This document shows positions 15,524 to 23,665 of a stretch of DNA of 64,000 bases, one piece after another. The DNA comes from Synechococcus sp. RS9909 (GTDB lineage Bacteria; Cyanobacteriota; Cyanobacteriia; PCC-6307; Cyanobiaceae), in NCBI RefSeq assembly GCF_014279595.1, contig NZ_CP047943.1, positions 1,240,001 to 1,304,000 of the forward strand. Direction: 5' to 3'. Within the stretch, counting starts at the first letter, position 1. Every line of letters begins with the position of its first letter. A model generated the notes under the pieces. That model worked only from the letters and a program-made list of their open reading frames with translations. It searched no databases and had not been told where the DNA came from. Both the position numbers and the translations under genes were made by a program.

Positions 15524-15863
15524 GGCGGAACCTGAACCTGATCAATCAAGTCTGCCATGTCTGAATCAGGTTTCGAGTCCTGATACTTCTTGTTGACGGG
15601 TGGCGAGGAGTCGATGAGTGTTTTGCTTGGTGCCGTCGATGCAAGCCATCGATGGTGTTCAATCCATCAGTCATGAGGTGTTGTTGGCCCCCCGGCGGCG
15701 GTGGATGAGGATGCCACGCGGCGCAAGGGCTGCGCGAGCCGATCAAGGCGCGATGCGCTGATCGGCCCTTGCGCTCGCGTGTTGTTGTTCTCCTCGCCGC
15801 CACCGGGGTGGGTGGTGTGGGTCATTGCAGCAAAGGGGTTCTCCCGCGGCTGCGGTGGCCCGG
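15524..15863. other. Intergenic region with a bulged inverted repeat
   Basis: No convincing gene. At 15721-15774 GCGCAAGGG and GCCGATCA pair with TGATCGGC and CCCTTGCGC around a short loop, with an unpaired 8-base bulge on the left arm. It could be an RNA hairpin or the scar of a mobile element. Confidence 0.5.
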
Positions 15864-16013
15864 CGCATTGAGGTCCATCTGCGGCGCCTGGAAGCGGCTG
15901 TGGTGGCTGCGTTTCGGGCGCTCGATGGTGTGCGTTGGCTTGCTGATAGAGGGACGCTGGTCGTCACGCCGTGGCCTGAAGTGCAGCTCCTGGCGTCCAT
16001 CGGACGCTTCTAA
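15864..16013 (+). pseudogene. Unknown ORF tail, paralogue of 17086
   Basis: The frame reads RIEVHLRRLEAAVVAAFRAL then DGVRWLADRGTLVVTPWPEV and QLLASIGRF. About 89 bp match 17086-17174 closely (RIEAHLRRLEAAVVAALRAL). No good start codon or Shine-Dalgarno is seen. These are two relics of one small gene flanking the methyltransferase. Confidence 0.5.
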
Positions 16014-16038
16014 TCAATGGGCTTGTTAGGCGGCACCT

Positions 16039-16659
16039 TCAGGAATCTGCGACACGGCAGTAGCAGTAGATGAACTTTTGGGTTGTCCCGAACGGTGTGT
16101 GATGCTCCTCTCTCTCCTGCTTTAGAAGAGCGAAGCTCGACCCGAACTGCCCGTGCAACTGCTCTGGCGAATACCGCATTACGGGCAACCCACTGCATTG
16201 CGTAGGACCGTCCTCGGCGAACGTAGCGATGATGACATGGCCGTGCGGCTTTACCGAGCGAAGAACCTGGTTCACGTAGGCCTGACGCTCGGCCTCCACC
16301 GTCAGGAAATGGAAGACTGCGCGGTCATGCCACACGTCGTAACCATGCTCAGGTAAGGCGGTATCAATGATGTTGCCCTCAATCCATGCCACCGATCGCC
16401 CGCGGTCGCCCAGTCGAACCCGCGCAGCTTTTAGTGCTGCGGCTGACAAATCAAGTACTGCGACGGAGCGATAACCATCGCGTAGCAAATCATCAACAAG
16501 TGTCGATGCGCCACCTCCAACGTCAATAATAGACGCAGTGCGGGGAACGCCAGTCGCATGGATGAGTTGCAGAGACTGCTCCGCGTGCTCCTGATACCAA
16601 CTCACGTCGGTGGCTGGCTTGGTGCTGTAAACGTGCTCCCAGTGATCCTTGGATTGCAT
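16039..16659 (-). CDS. Class I SAM-dependent methyltransferase
   Basis: The 206-aa protein shows motif I IIDVGGGASTLVDDLL, the acidic motif II VAVLDLSAAALKAAR, and YDVWHDRAVFHFLTVEAERQ (post-motif II), as in small soluble methyltransferases of unknown substrate. Its base composition is less GC-rich than the neighbouring core genes, which suggests transfer. It sits between two relics of one small gene. A second Met one codon upstream is possible. Confidence 0.88.
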   Translation of the reverse strand: MQSKDHWEHVYSTKPATDVSWYQEHAEQSLQLIHATGVPRTASIIDVGGGASTLVDDLLRDGYRSVAVLDLSAAALKAARVRLGDRGRSVAWIEGNIIDTALPEHGYDVWHDRAVFHFLTVEAERQAYVNQVLRSVKPHGHVIIATFAEDGPTQCSGLPVMRYSPEQLHGQFGSSFALLKQEREEHHTPFGTTQKFIYCYCRVADS

Positions 16660-16662
16660 CAC

Positions 16663-17085
16663 ACCTTCCTGTTGATGCCGAACTTAGCCTGCATTTCAGG
16701 TTTTGAGACATAGGCCCAATTCAGCCTATGCAAGCGATCCTCGCAGGGCTTTCGCAAGCCTCGCCATCGCCATTGCCATCGAGATAGCGGTGCCGCTGCC
16801 GCCTCCAGGCGCGCCGGGCCGCAGGGCGAATATCGGCGAGCCTTGGGCGACGAACAGAACTGCCAAGGCTGGTAAAGGCGTCAAGGCTGCCGGGAGGGTT
16901 GCTGGATCAGCCCCAAAATGTCCACCCGGGTCGCTGGACCTTGGCTGCAGGGGTGCTCAGCCGCAGGTGGTTGCCATAACAGAGGGGCTGAAAGTGCCTA
17001 TGCGATGGCCCGATATTGCCAGGGCACTCCCCGCACCACCATCTCGATGATCTGAGCCACCTCGGGAGGCCCCCCGCCGGCCCCG
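16663..17085. other. Intergenic, no supported gene
   Basis: A 115-codon plus-strand frame exists (16703-17050), but it is Pro/Ala/Arg-rich with no recognisable domain or ribosome-binding site. I regard it as spurious. Confidence 0.5.
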
Positions 17086-17208
17086 CGCATTGAGGCCCAT
17101 CTGCGGCGCCTGGAAGCGGCTGTGGTGGCTGCGTTGCGGGCGCTTGATGGTGTGCCTGGCGCGTACACATGGAGTGGCGCTGCTGAATCAATAGGCGCGG
17201 TTGATTGA
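17086..17208 (+). pseudogene. Second unknown ORF tail, paralogue of 15864
   Basis: RIEAHLRRLEAAVVAALRAL, DGVPGAYTWSGAAES and IGAVD, then stop. It matches the tail at 15864 for about 30 codons, then diverges. No start is evident. Confidence 0.5.
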
Positions 17209-17261
17209 TCGCATGAAGTTCTACAAAGCCAGCCCGAAAAGCCCCGTCTCATGTGGCGCAT

Positions 17262-17283
17262 AGTACGCCCGTACTGATACAAT
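17262..17283 (+). promoter_or_regulatory. Palindrome overlapping a -10 element
   Basis: AGTACG-CC-CGTACT (17262-17275) is a perfect 6-bp inverted repeat immediately before TACAAT (17278-17283). It precedes the SLOG-Gp157-Rad52 genes by about 75 bp and looks like an operator for a repressor of that module. Confidence 0.6.
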
Positions 17284-17359
17284 AAGGGGGTGCTCAAGGG
17301 AGGACGTCTCGCCCGTTGATTCTCTTGTTGCTGCTGTCTTTTGCTATCTCATTTTCGTC

Positions 17360-17839
17360 ATGGTTTTGTTGTCTGCTGCCGCCGCATTGGCGCCGCCTGT
17401 TTGTTCATCGGATCGCTTGTCTGGTTGCACGCAACTGGTGATCGTGGCCGGTGGTGGTCGTGATCTCGATTGGCCCCCGCCTCAGATCGCTGCCCATCTG
17501 CTGCAGGCCACCAGTGGCCGCTTGGTTCAGGCCTTGTTCCATGGCGCAGGCCGCGGTGCTGATCAAGCGATTGCCGCTGCCGCTGAGCAATTGGGTTGGC
17601 CCCAGATCGCCTGCCCCGCGGCCTGGCAGCAGTTCGGTCGCTCCGCCGGGCCGATCCGCAATCGGCAGATGCTCGTCGCAGCGCTGGAACGCGTTGCGGC
17701 TTTGCCACAAGGTTGCGGCCTGCTGGTGCTCGGCTTTCCCGGTGCCAATGGCACCCGCTCCTTGCTCGATCAGGCCCGCGCCATGGCGCAGCGCGCCAGT
17801 TCCTTCCCGATCGCGGTGCTCCAGATCCCAGCGGCCTAG
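17360..17839 (+). CDS. SLOG/DUF2493 family protein
   Basis: The 159-aa protein has the SLOG nucleotide-binding pattern: QLVIVAGGGRDLDW, ALFHGAGRGADQAIAAAAEQ, an RNRQML segment and LLVLGFPGANGTRSLLDQAR. Such proteins are common in phages and conjugative islands and are thought to sense nucleotides. The N-terminal 20 residues may be dispensable. It leads a three-gene phage-like recombination cluster. Confidence 0.75.
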   Translation: MVLLSAAAALAPPVCSSDRLSGCTQLVIVAGGGRDLDWPPPQIAAHLLQATSGRLVQALFHGAGRGADQAIAAAAEQLGWPQIACPAAWQQFGRSAGPIRNRQMLVAALERVAALPQGCGLLVLGFPGANGTRSLLDQARAMAQRASSFPIAVLQIPAA

Positions 17840-17924
17840 CGGCTTGCGGTGGGGTTCAGATCCCCCCCATACCTCTGTTCTTAGCTCTCACGCCTCAGCT
17901 TTTCCCCCCTTTGCTTTTCATCCC

Positions 17925-18578
17925 ATGTCTGTTGCCATTCCCCTCACTGCCCCTCCGGTTGAAACTCAGAAGCTGCCCAGCCTTTGGGAGCTCGGCCGTG
18001 ATCTTGAAGCTGAAACCCACTGGATCGCCCAGTTGGCGGAACGCCTTGATACCGGCGACGACGAGGAACGCGCCCTCGCGATCGCTGATCTGGAGGAATC
18101 GCTCGCCTCTGAGGAGCACCAGCGCGAGGCATTTGTGCGTAAGGCCGATGCCACCTGCTGGGTGATCGAACGGCTGCGCGCTGAGGCCAGCTACCACCAG
18201 AGCCAGGCGAAACGGTTTGCGGCCCTGGCCAAGGGGGAAGACAACCGCGCTGATGCCCTGGAATCCACCCTGGTCCACCTGCTCGATCGTCTGGAGCCCG
18301 GCGCCAGCAGCCACCGGCTCCACGATCACACCCTGCGATCACGCACCACAGAAGCGATCGAGATCGACGATCCCGAGGCCCTGCCCGCTGAGTTGCTCAC
18401 CACCCAGACGACGAGCACCCCGAACAAAAGCTCGATCAAGGCCCGCATCCGCGCCGTGATTGCAGCAGCCGTGGCGGGCCTGCCCAAACCAGAAGCGGCC
18501 CACCTCGCCTTTTCCCTGGCCGCAACAGCCGTGCCCGGCGCGCGGTTGATCAAACGGCGCCACTGGTCCATCACCTGA
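17925..18578 (+). CDS. Siphovirus Gp157-like protein
   Basis: The 217-aa protein contains LPSLWELGRDLEAETHWIAQ, KADATCWVIERLRAEASYHQ, an AKRFAALAKGEDNRADALE helix and the typical end PEAAHLAFSL...PGARLIKRRHW. This is the Gp157 family found next to single-strand-annealing recombinases in phages. ATG 17925 was chosen because family similarity begins there. A long central coiled coil is expected. Confidence 0.8.
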   Translation: MSVAIPLTAPPVETQKLPSLWELGRDLEAETHWIAQLAERLDTGDDEERALAIADLEESLASEEHQREAFVRKADATCWVIERLRAEASYHQSQAKRFAALAKGEDNRADALESTLVHLLDRLEPGASSHRLHDHTLRSRTTEAIEIDDPEALPAELLTTQTTSTPNKSSIKARIRAVIAAAVAGLPKPEAAHLAFSLAATAVPGARLIKRRHWSIT

Positions 18579-18676
18579 AGCCCCCCAGGGGGCCAGAGGC
18601 CCCCTCTCGGCGGCGGTTGCCGCTGCAGGCCCCACTCCGACTGATCTCTCCACTCCGCACACCCGCATTCCTCACC

Positions 18677-19603
18677 ATGGCCATCACATCCACAGCCAGC
18701 ACCAGCCAAGCCAGCAAGAGCGCAAGGCCGACGACCAGCCCAGGAACCGAGCGCACCACCATGCCGCGGATGCCCAGGCGCCATCCCTCGGCGCTGCAAC
18801 TGCTGCGCGACTCGCTCCAGCAGGAGGGTGATGCCACCACGCCCGCTCCAGCGTTGCCAGCCCAGGTTGCAGCTGCTCCAGCTGTTTCTGGATTCAGCTC
18901 CCGTCAGCGGGAGCTGCTCGCCGCCCCGCTCGATCGCGCCAAGGTGCGGCAACGGGAACAGGGCCGGATGCGCGTCAGCTACCTCGAGGGCTGGCAGGTG
19001 ATCGCTGAGGCAAACCGGATCTTTGGCTTTGATGGCTGGGACCGGCTCACCATGGATGCGAGCTGCGTGGCGGAACACGAACGGCCGGTGGGGCGGGAAC
19101 GCAAGAGCGGCTGGGGGGTGACCTACACCGCCCGGGTGCGGATTGTCGTGATCGCCGGTGAGCGCTGCTTGATCCGCGAGGGCTCCGGTGCCGGCCATGG
19201 CATCGACGCCGACCTGGGCCTGGCCCATGAATCAGCGCTCAAGGAAGCCGAAACCGATGCGACCAAACGGGCGCTGATGAGCTTTGGCAACGCCTTTGGC
19301 CTGGCGCTCTACGACAAACAGCAACGGCAGGTGAGCAGCACAGCTTCGGCGCAGCCGGCCCCGGTGGCTATAGGCAAAGCTATGCCCGCCGAGGCTCCGG
19401 AGGCTCTACTCCCACCCGCTGCCATCACCCGGCTGCAGACCCAGATCAAGGCGCTGCCCCCGGCGCGGCTGGAGGCGTTCGCCAGGGGCTTCCGTGCTGC
19501 GTTCCAGGTGCCTGATGCCCAGCCCTCGCTGGCGGGACTGATCACCACAGGCCGCCACCAACGCTGGATCGAGGGCTTCCTGGCGGAGAGCGCTGCTGCC
19601 TGA
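18677..19603 (+). CDS. Rad52/Rad22-type single-strand annealing protein
   Basis: The 308-aa protein has a disordered Ser/Thr/Pro-rich N-terminus, then the Rad52 core (about residues 95-220): RVSYLEGWQVIAEANRIFGF, DGWDRLTMDAS, GAGHGIDADLGLAHESALKE and ATKRALMSFGNAFGLALYDK. Rad52-type proteins anneal complementary strands during phage recombination. The last 90 residues are less conserved. With Gp157 next to it, this is a phage or satellite recombination module. Confidence 0.9.
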   Translation: MAITSTASTSQASKSARPTTSPGTERTTMPRMPRRHPSALQLLRDSLQQEGDATTPAPALPAQVAAAPAVSGFSSRQRELLAAPLDRAKVRQREQGRMRVSYLEGWQVIAEANRIFGFDGWDRLTMDASCVAEHERPVGRERKSGWGVTYTARVRIVVIAGERCLIREGSGAGHGIDADLGLAHESALKEAETDATKRALMSFGNAFGLALYDKQQRQVSSTASAQPAPVAIGKAMPAEAPEALLPPAAITRLQTQIKALPPARLEAFARGFRAAFQVPDAQPSLAGLITTGRHQRWIEGFLAESAAA

Positions 19604-19631
19604 CCGACCCCGCGGGCCCACCGGGAGCAAC

Positions 19632-19657
19632 AGAAAAGGCCGGCCAACGGCCGGCCT
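19632..19657 (-). terminator. Terminator of the 97-aa gene
   Basis: Read on the reverse strand, AGGCCGGCC-GTT-GGCCGGCCT is followed by TTT. It lies 12 bp beyond the stop of the 19669 gene and may also stop Rad52 transcription from the other side. Confidence 0.8.
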
Positions 19658-19668
19658 GGCCTCGGGCC

Positions 19669-19962
19669 TCAGCAGAGCTGAGAGGACGAGGCCTGCAATG
19701 CCTCGATCAAGGCCTCCTGCTCGGCCTCAAGCGCCTGATCGATTTCATCGATGCGGGCGAGGAAGGAGGCGATCACGGGCAGCACCTCCTCTTCCAGGCG
19801 TGTGATCTCTTCTTCTCCGTAGGGGTGATCAATCCAGGGCCTGGGGATCAGGAGCCCCTTGGCGGCATGTGAGGCGAGAATCCACTCCACAGCGCGGTAG
19901 CAGGACTCAACCAGGGCGATCGGATCACCTGGAGAGGCGGAGATCAGGGAATGAAAAGCCAT
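19669..19962 (-). CDS. Unknown 97-aa acidic protein
   Basis: From ATG 19962 the product reads MAFHSLISASPGDPIALVES, CYRAVEWILASHAAKG, then a highly acidic helical C-terminus (EEEITRLEEEVLPVIASFLA, RIDEIDQALEAEQEALIEAL). I do not recognise the family. A truncated paralogue is at 6786-6930, and fragments of its N-terminal region accompany the repeats at 20133 and 20978. It faces the Rad52 gene. Confidence 0.6.
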   Translation of the reverse strand: MAFHSLISASPGDPIALVESCYRAVEWILASHAAKGLLIPRPWIDHPYGEEEITRLEEEVLPVIASFLARIDEIDQALEAEQEALIEALQASSSQLC

Positions 19963-20132
19963 GAGCAACTGACGCCTGATGGCGCAGCGACGGGACGCCT
20001 CAAGGAGCACCCCGCCCGTCAAGGGGCGATGCCGTAAGGGAAGGTGCGATGAGCAGCGGCGCACAGCGGCTCGCTGCGATCGCACCAGAGCAACCAATTC
20101 ATTCGCCTCGCGTCAGCCCTTGACCAGGGGTG

Positions 20133-20215
20133 ACCCTGGAGAGGCCCGGCGCAGCGTCTCTTGCGGTGTCTCCGGGTGTTGGTGGGGTGCATCTGGCGGG
20201 GTGCTCACCCCCTTG
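20133..20215 (-). repeat. TPPDAPH/PQETLRRASPG repeat, copy 2
   Basis: The reverse strand encodes GVSTPPDAPHQHPETPQETL then RRASPGSP. It lies in a 71-codon open frame (20113-20328) that I regard as a relic. It matches 6845-6925 and 20978-21036. Confidence 0.7.
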
Positions 20216-20338
20216 GTCAAGCGCTCACCGCCGCCGGCCTTGCCGTCCCAGCCGACGTTCCGCATCAGCTCCCTGATCATCAGAGTGCTCACCTCGATTG
20301 CATGTGCTGTTGGCCTGGTTTGGCTCAACGGCAGGCCT

Positions 20339-20857
20339 TTAGATCCAGTGATGGGGATACGATTCAGATAATCCGTTCAGCCGGCTGAAGAGCACGGCCG
20401 TGGCGGTAAGCAATACGGACCCAGCAAACACCGGCAGGAGCACAAACATCGGCTTCGCCTGTAGCAACACCCCCAGCAAGGCCACGGCTCCGGCGGGTGG
20501 ATGCAGACAACGCAGGCGCTGACCAAGGGCAATGGCGATGCCAACAGCGAGACCCATCACCCAGGGATCGCTGCCCAACCAGTGGACGCAGGCCACGCTG
20601 ACCAGCGCCGCCAGAGTGTTGCCCATCACAAGGTTGCGTGGCTGTGCCAAGGGGCTTTGGGGATGGCCAAACAGCAACACCGTGGAAGCGCCGAACGGCG
20701 CCTCCACCAAGGGGTAATGGCTCCACAGGCTGATCAACCCCAGCAACGTGATCGCCAGCACACCACCAAGCCAGGCCGCCAGGACGTCCCGGTTCTCAAA
20801 GCGTGGCTGGAAAGCACGGCCACGTGCACGATCGGCCTGGAGCCAGCGCCACACCAT
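20339..20857 (-). CDS. HPP family membrane protein
   Basis: The 172-aa protein has four or five membrane segments, the family motif APFGASTVLLFGHPQSPLAQ, PRNLVMGNTLAALVSV, and the name-giving RCLHPPAGAVALLGVLL. One cyanobacterial HPP protein has been linked to nitrite transport in chloroplast-type systems, so anion transport is possible, but not shown here. The start codon lies inside a 28-bp palindrome. Confidence 0.85.
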   Translation of the reverse strand: MVWRWLQADRARGRAFQPRFENRDVLAAWLGGVLAITLLGLISLWSHYPLVEAPFGASTVLLFGHPQSPLAQPRNLVMGNTLAALVSVACVHWLGSDPWVMGLAVGIAIALGQRLRCLHPPAGAVALLGVLLQAKPMFVLLPVFAGSVLLTATAVLFSRLNGLSESYPHHWI

Positions 20858-20881
20858 TTGGTATCAAGAGATATCAAATGG
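20854..20881. promoter_or_regulatory. Inverted repeat over the HPP start
   Basis: CCATTTGGTATC-AAGA-GATATCAAATGG, 12-bp arms with one mismatch. It covers the HPP ATG, so a bound protein or an mRNA hairpin would block expression. Confidence 0.6.
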
Positions 20882-20977
20882 TCGTTTGCCTGGTGGCTGG
20901 CGTCAAGCCGAATCAGCGCGCCGAACCACTGAAAGACGACTGCGCCTCTGCAATCAGTCAGCTGCTATCGCGCAGGC

Positions 20978-21036
20978 GATCCTGGAGAGGCCCGGCGCAG
21001 CGTCTCTTGCGGTGCCTCCGGGAGTTGGTGGTGCCG
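20978..21036 (-). repeat. TPPDAPH/PQETLRRASPG repeat, copy 3, cut by IS21
   Basis: The repeat runs from TCCTGGAGAGGCCCGGCGCA to GGAGTTGGTGGTGCCG and stops at the left end of IS21 copy 2. Confidence 0.7.
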
Positions 21037-21133
21037 TGTTCGACGACAATCTGGTTGAGGGGTCACGCCAATCTGGTTGACCGCTCTTGAGGGGTTCTGC
21101 TGAATCCGGTTGCCATGCGCAGGGCACCGGGAC

Positions 21134-22729
21134 ATGCCTGCTCCCCTCACCGCTCAACAGATTTCGCTGTACATGTCCAAACGACGAGCCGGCAGCCGCC
21201 AGGAGGTGGCTGCCGCTGCGGCGGGCATCTCGGTGAGCAGTGCCCACCGGATCGACTCCGGTCGCTTGCAACCCAAAGCCGCCAAGCCCCGCAGTAGACG
21301 ACGCCCTGACCCATTGGCGGCGGTGTGGGAGCCGTTGCTGCTTCCCCTGCTTGAACGCCATCCAGCCCTCACGCCCACCACGCTGCTGGAGCACCTGCAG
21401 GAGCAAAATCCTGATCAGGACTGGAGTTCTGTCAAACGCACCCTGCAGCGGCGGGTTCAGCACTGGAAGACCCTCCATGGCCAAACGCCTGAGGTGATGT
21501 TCCCGCTGGCGTACCAGCCCGGCGAGATCGGCTTCTGTGATTTCACCAAGGTCAAGCGCGTGGAGATCACCCTGCGGGGAGAACCATTCCCGCACCTGCT
21601 GTTCCATTACCGCCTGGCCTGGAGTGGCTGGGCTTACGGGCAGGTGATCCATGGCGGCGAGAGCTTTGTGGCCCTTTCCGAGGGCTTGCAGAACGCCCTG
21701 GCTGCCTGCGGTGGGGTGCCAAAAGAACTGCGTACTGATCGCTTATCGGCCGCCAGCCGCAACCGTGACGGCAGCTACGCCCTCGACATCACGCCCCGCT
21801 ACCAGGCGCTCTGCAGCCACTACGGCCTGAGCCCCAGCCGCAATAACCGTGGTGTGGCCCATGAGAACGGCATCGTCGAGGCACCCCATGGCCACGTGAA
21901 ACGGCGGCTGGAGCAGAAGCTGATCCTGCGCGGCAGCTGCGATTTCGAGGAACCCGCCGAATACGGCAAGCTGGTCGCTGAGGTGTTCAGCACGCTCAAT
22001 GCCCCGCGGCAACGGCGCTACGAACAGGAATTGGAGGTGCTCAGCCCGCTGCCGGCCTTTCGCTTTGCCGACTACGAGCTGCTCACGGTGCGGGTGCGGA
22101 GCACCAGCACGATCGAGGTGCGCCAGGTCGTCTACTCGGTGCCGCCGAGCCTGATCGGTCGCCAGGTTGCGGTGCGCTTGCACCATGACCGACTGGTCGT
22201 TTACCTCGGTCGCGACTGGGTTTGCCAGCTCCCACGCGCTTATGGCGCTTCTGGCGAGAAGCGAGCCTGGTGCATCGATCTGGAGCACCTGATCGATGGC
22301 CTACGTGCCAAGCCGCGGGCTCTGCTCCATTGCCGCTACCAGCGCCACCTGTTCCCCGATGAGCGCTGGTGGGGCTTGTGGCAACAGCTCTTGGCCGGCG
22401 GTGACCGTGACGGCGCGGCCCGGTTGATGGTCGAGGCACTGTATGTCGCCGTGCGGGTGGCGTCTTTTGAGCTTGTGCTCAGCTTCCTGCAGCAAGCCCA
22501 CCAACGCAAGGCCCTGTCGCTCTCGCTGTTGCAGCAACGCTTCCGGCTGCCGCCGCGGCGGAGCGCCCTGCCTGATCCCGTGATTCCTCAACACCTGCTG
22601 GCTTCCTATGACCACCTCCTTACCGGTTCCTCGCTCTCAGGCGGTGGAAGCGACCTTGCCGTTGCTGCTCAAACAGCTGAAACTCGCGCGCTTTCGCAGC
22701 CACTGGCAGCCGCTGGCCGAGCAGGCTGA
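21134..22729 (+). CDS. istA: IS21 transposase IstA, copy 2
   Basis: The translation is identical to the copy at 4652-6247 over all 531 residues, from MPAPLTAQQISLYMSKRRAG to the end. It should be active if copy 1 is. Upstream IS-end repeats lie at 21046-21079. Confidence 0.95.
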   Translation: MPAPLTAQQISLYMSKRRAGSRQEVAAAAAGISVSSAHRIDSGRLQPKAAKPRSRRRPDPLAAVWEPLLLPLLERHPALTPTTLLEHLQEQNPDQDWSSVKRTLQRRVQHWKTLHGQTPEVMFPLAYQPGEIGFCDFTKVKRVEITLRGEPFPHLLFHYRLAWSGWAYGQVIHGGESFVALSEGLQNALAACGGVPKELRTDRLSAASRNRDGSYALDITPRYQALCSHYGLSPSRNNRGVAHENGIVEAPHGHVKRRLEQKLILRGSCDFEEPAEYGKLVAEVFSTLNAPRQRRYEQELEVLSPLPAFRFADYELLTVRVRSTSTIEVRQVVYSVPPSLIGRQVAVRLHHDRLVVYLGRDWVCQLPRAYGASGEKRAWCIDLEHLIDGLRAKPRALLHCRYQRHLFPDERWWGLWQQLLAGGDRDGAARLMVEALYVAVRVASFELVLSFLQQAHQRKALSLSLLQQRFRLPPRRSALPDPVIPQHLLASYDHLLTGSSLSGGGSDLAVAAQTAETRALSQPLAAAGRAG

Positions 22730-23411
22730 GGCCCAGGGCTGGAGCCCTGGCCAGTTCCTCTACTCGCTCTGTGAACTGGAGCTGGAGCAGCGGCAAATCG
22801 CCCGCCAGCAGCGCCTGCTGCGCGGCGCCCATCTCCCTTGGCAGAAAGGGCTCGACGGGTTTGACCACCAGCATCTCGACCCGCGTCAATGGCAGGAGCT
22901 GCAAGGCCTGACGCAGCAGACCACCTGGCTGCTGCAGGCGGAAAACCTGTTGCTGTTTGGCCCTAGCGGCGTGGGCAAGACCCACCTGGCGATTGCGATC
23001 ACGATGGCGATGGCTGCGCAGGACCAGGCCTGCCGCTTCTTCCCGGCCACGGCGCTTGTGCAGCTGCTGCAGAAGGCCAAGGCGGCCTATGACCTGCCGG
23101 CAATTCTGCAAAAGCTGGACCGCTACAGCCTGCTGGTGATCGACGACATCTCCTACGTGCGCCGCAGCGAACTGGAGACCTCGGTGCTGTTTGAGCTGAT
23201 CTGCCACCGCTATGAGCGCCGTTCGTTGCTGGTGACCAGCAACCAACCGTTCCGGGAGTGGGACGACATCTTTCCCAACGGATCGATGACTGTGGCGGCG
23301 GTAGACCGGCTGGTGCACCACTGCCACATCATCGGCATCAAAGGCGAGAGCTACCGGCAGAAAGCAGCTGCTGCAAGGGTTTCCAGTGATCAGAGCAACC
23401 CGCCAACGTAA
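22608..23411 (+). CDS. istB: IS21 helper ATPase IstB, copy 2
   Basis: Identical to copy 1 (267 aa, Walker A GPSGVGKTHLAIA). The 5' end overlaps istA by 122 nt. Confidence 0.95.
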   Translation: MTTSLPVPRSQAVEATLPLLLKQLKLARFRSHWQPLAEQAEAQGWSPGQFLYSLCELELEQRQIARQQRLLRGAHLPWQKGLDGFDHQHLDPRQWQELQGLTQQTTWLLQAENLLLFGPSGVGKTHLAIAITMAMAAQDQACRFFPATALVQLLQKAKAAYDLPAILQKLDRYSLLVIDDISYVRRSELETSVLFELICHRYERRSLLVTSNQPFREWDDIFPNGSMTVAAVDRLVHHCHIIGIKGESYRQKAAAARVSSDQSNPPT

Positions 23412-23665
23412 TTGACGCGAGCGTCATCGCCGGCACGATCACAACCACCATCGGCCTAAGCAAACAGAACCAAGGCGGCGACACGAAAACTGGCCCACCC
23501 ACCCAATCAGTAAGCCCACCAGGACAACCGAATTGACGCGCCGCGACAGGCCTGGTCACGATCCAGATCCCAACTGGATTTCAAGCCAGAAGCAGGTCCC
23601 GAAACCAAGCTCATTCACCGGTCAACCTGATTGACGCCACACATCAACCTGATTGACATCTGACA

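Larger units (their letters stand above)
21037..23665 (+). mobile_element. IS21-family insertion sequence, copy 2
   Basis: The element is 2,629 bp, inverted relative to copy 1, with the same length and identical translated istA and istB. Left end TGTTCGACGACAATCTGG; right end reads inward TGTCAGATGTCAATCAGG. The flanks are GTGCCG on the left and GTGCGC on the right, so there is no perfect target duplication, unlike copy 1. It interrupts a small repeat on the left and the 3' part of a lysozyme gene on the right. Confidence 0.95.

Noticed and set aside
16703-17050. 115-codon ORF
   Set aside because: Low-complexity Pro/Ala/Arg composition, no start signal and no recognisable domain.
3716-23665. 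Composite transposon built by the two IS21 copies
   Set aside because: IS21 copies in inverted orientation could in principle mobilise the middle, but there is no target duplication around the whole unit: the outer flanks are CCGCGCT (left of copy 1) and GTGCGC (right of copy 2), which do not match.
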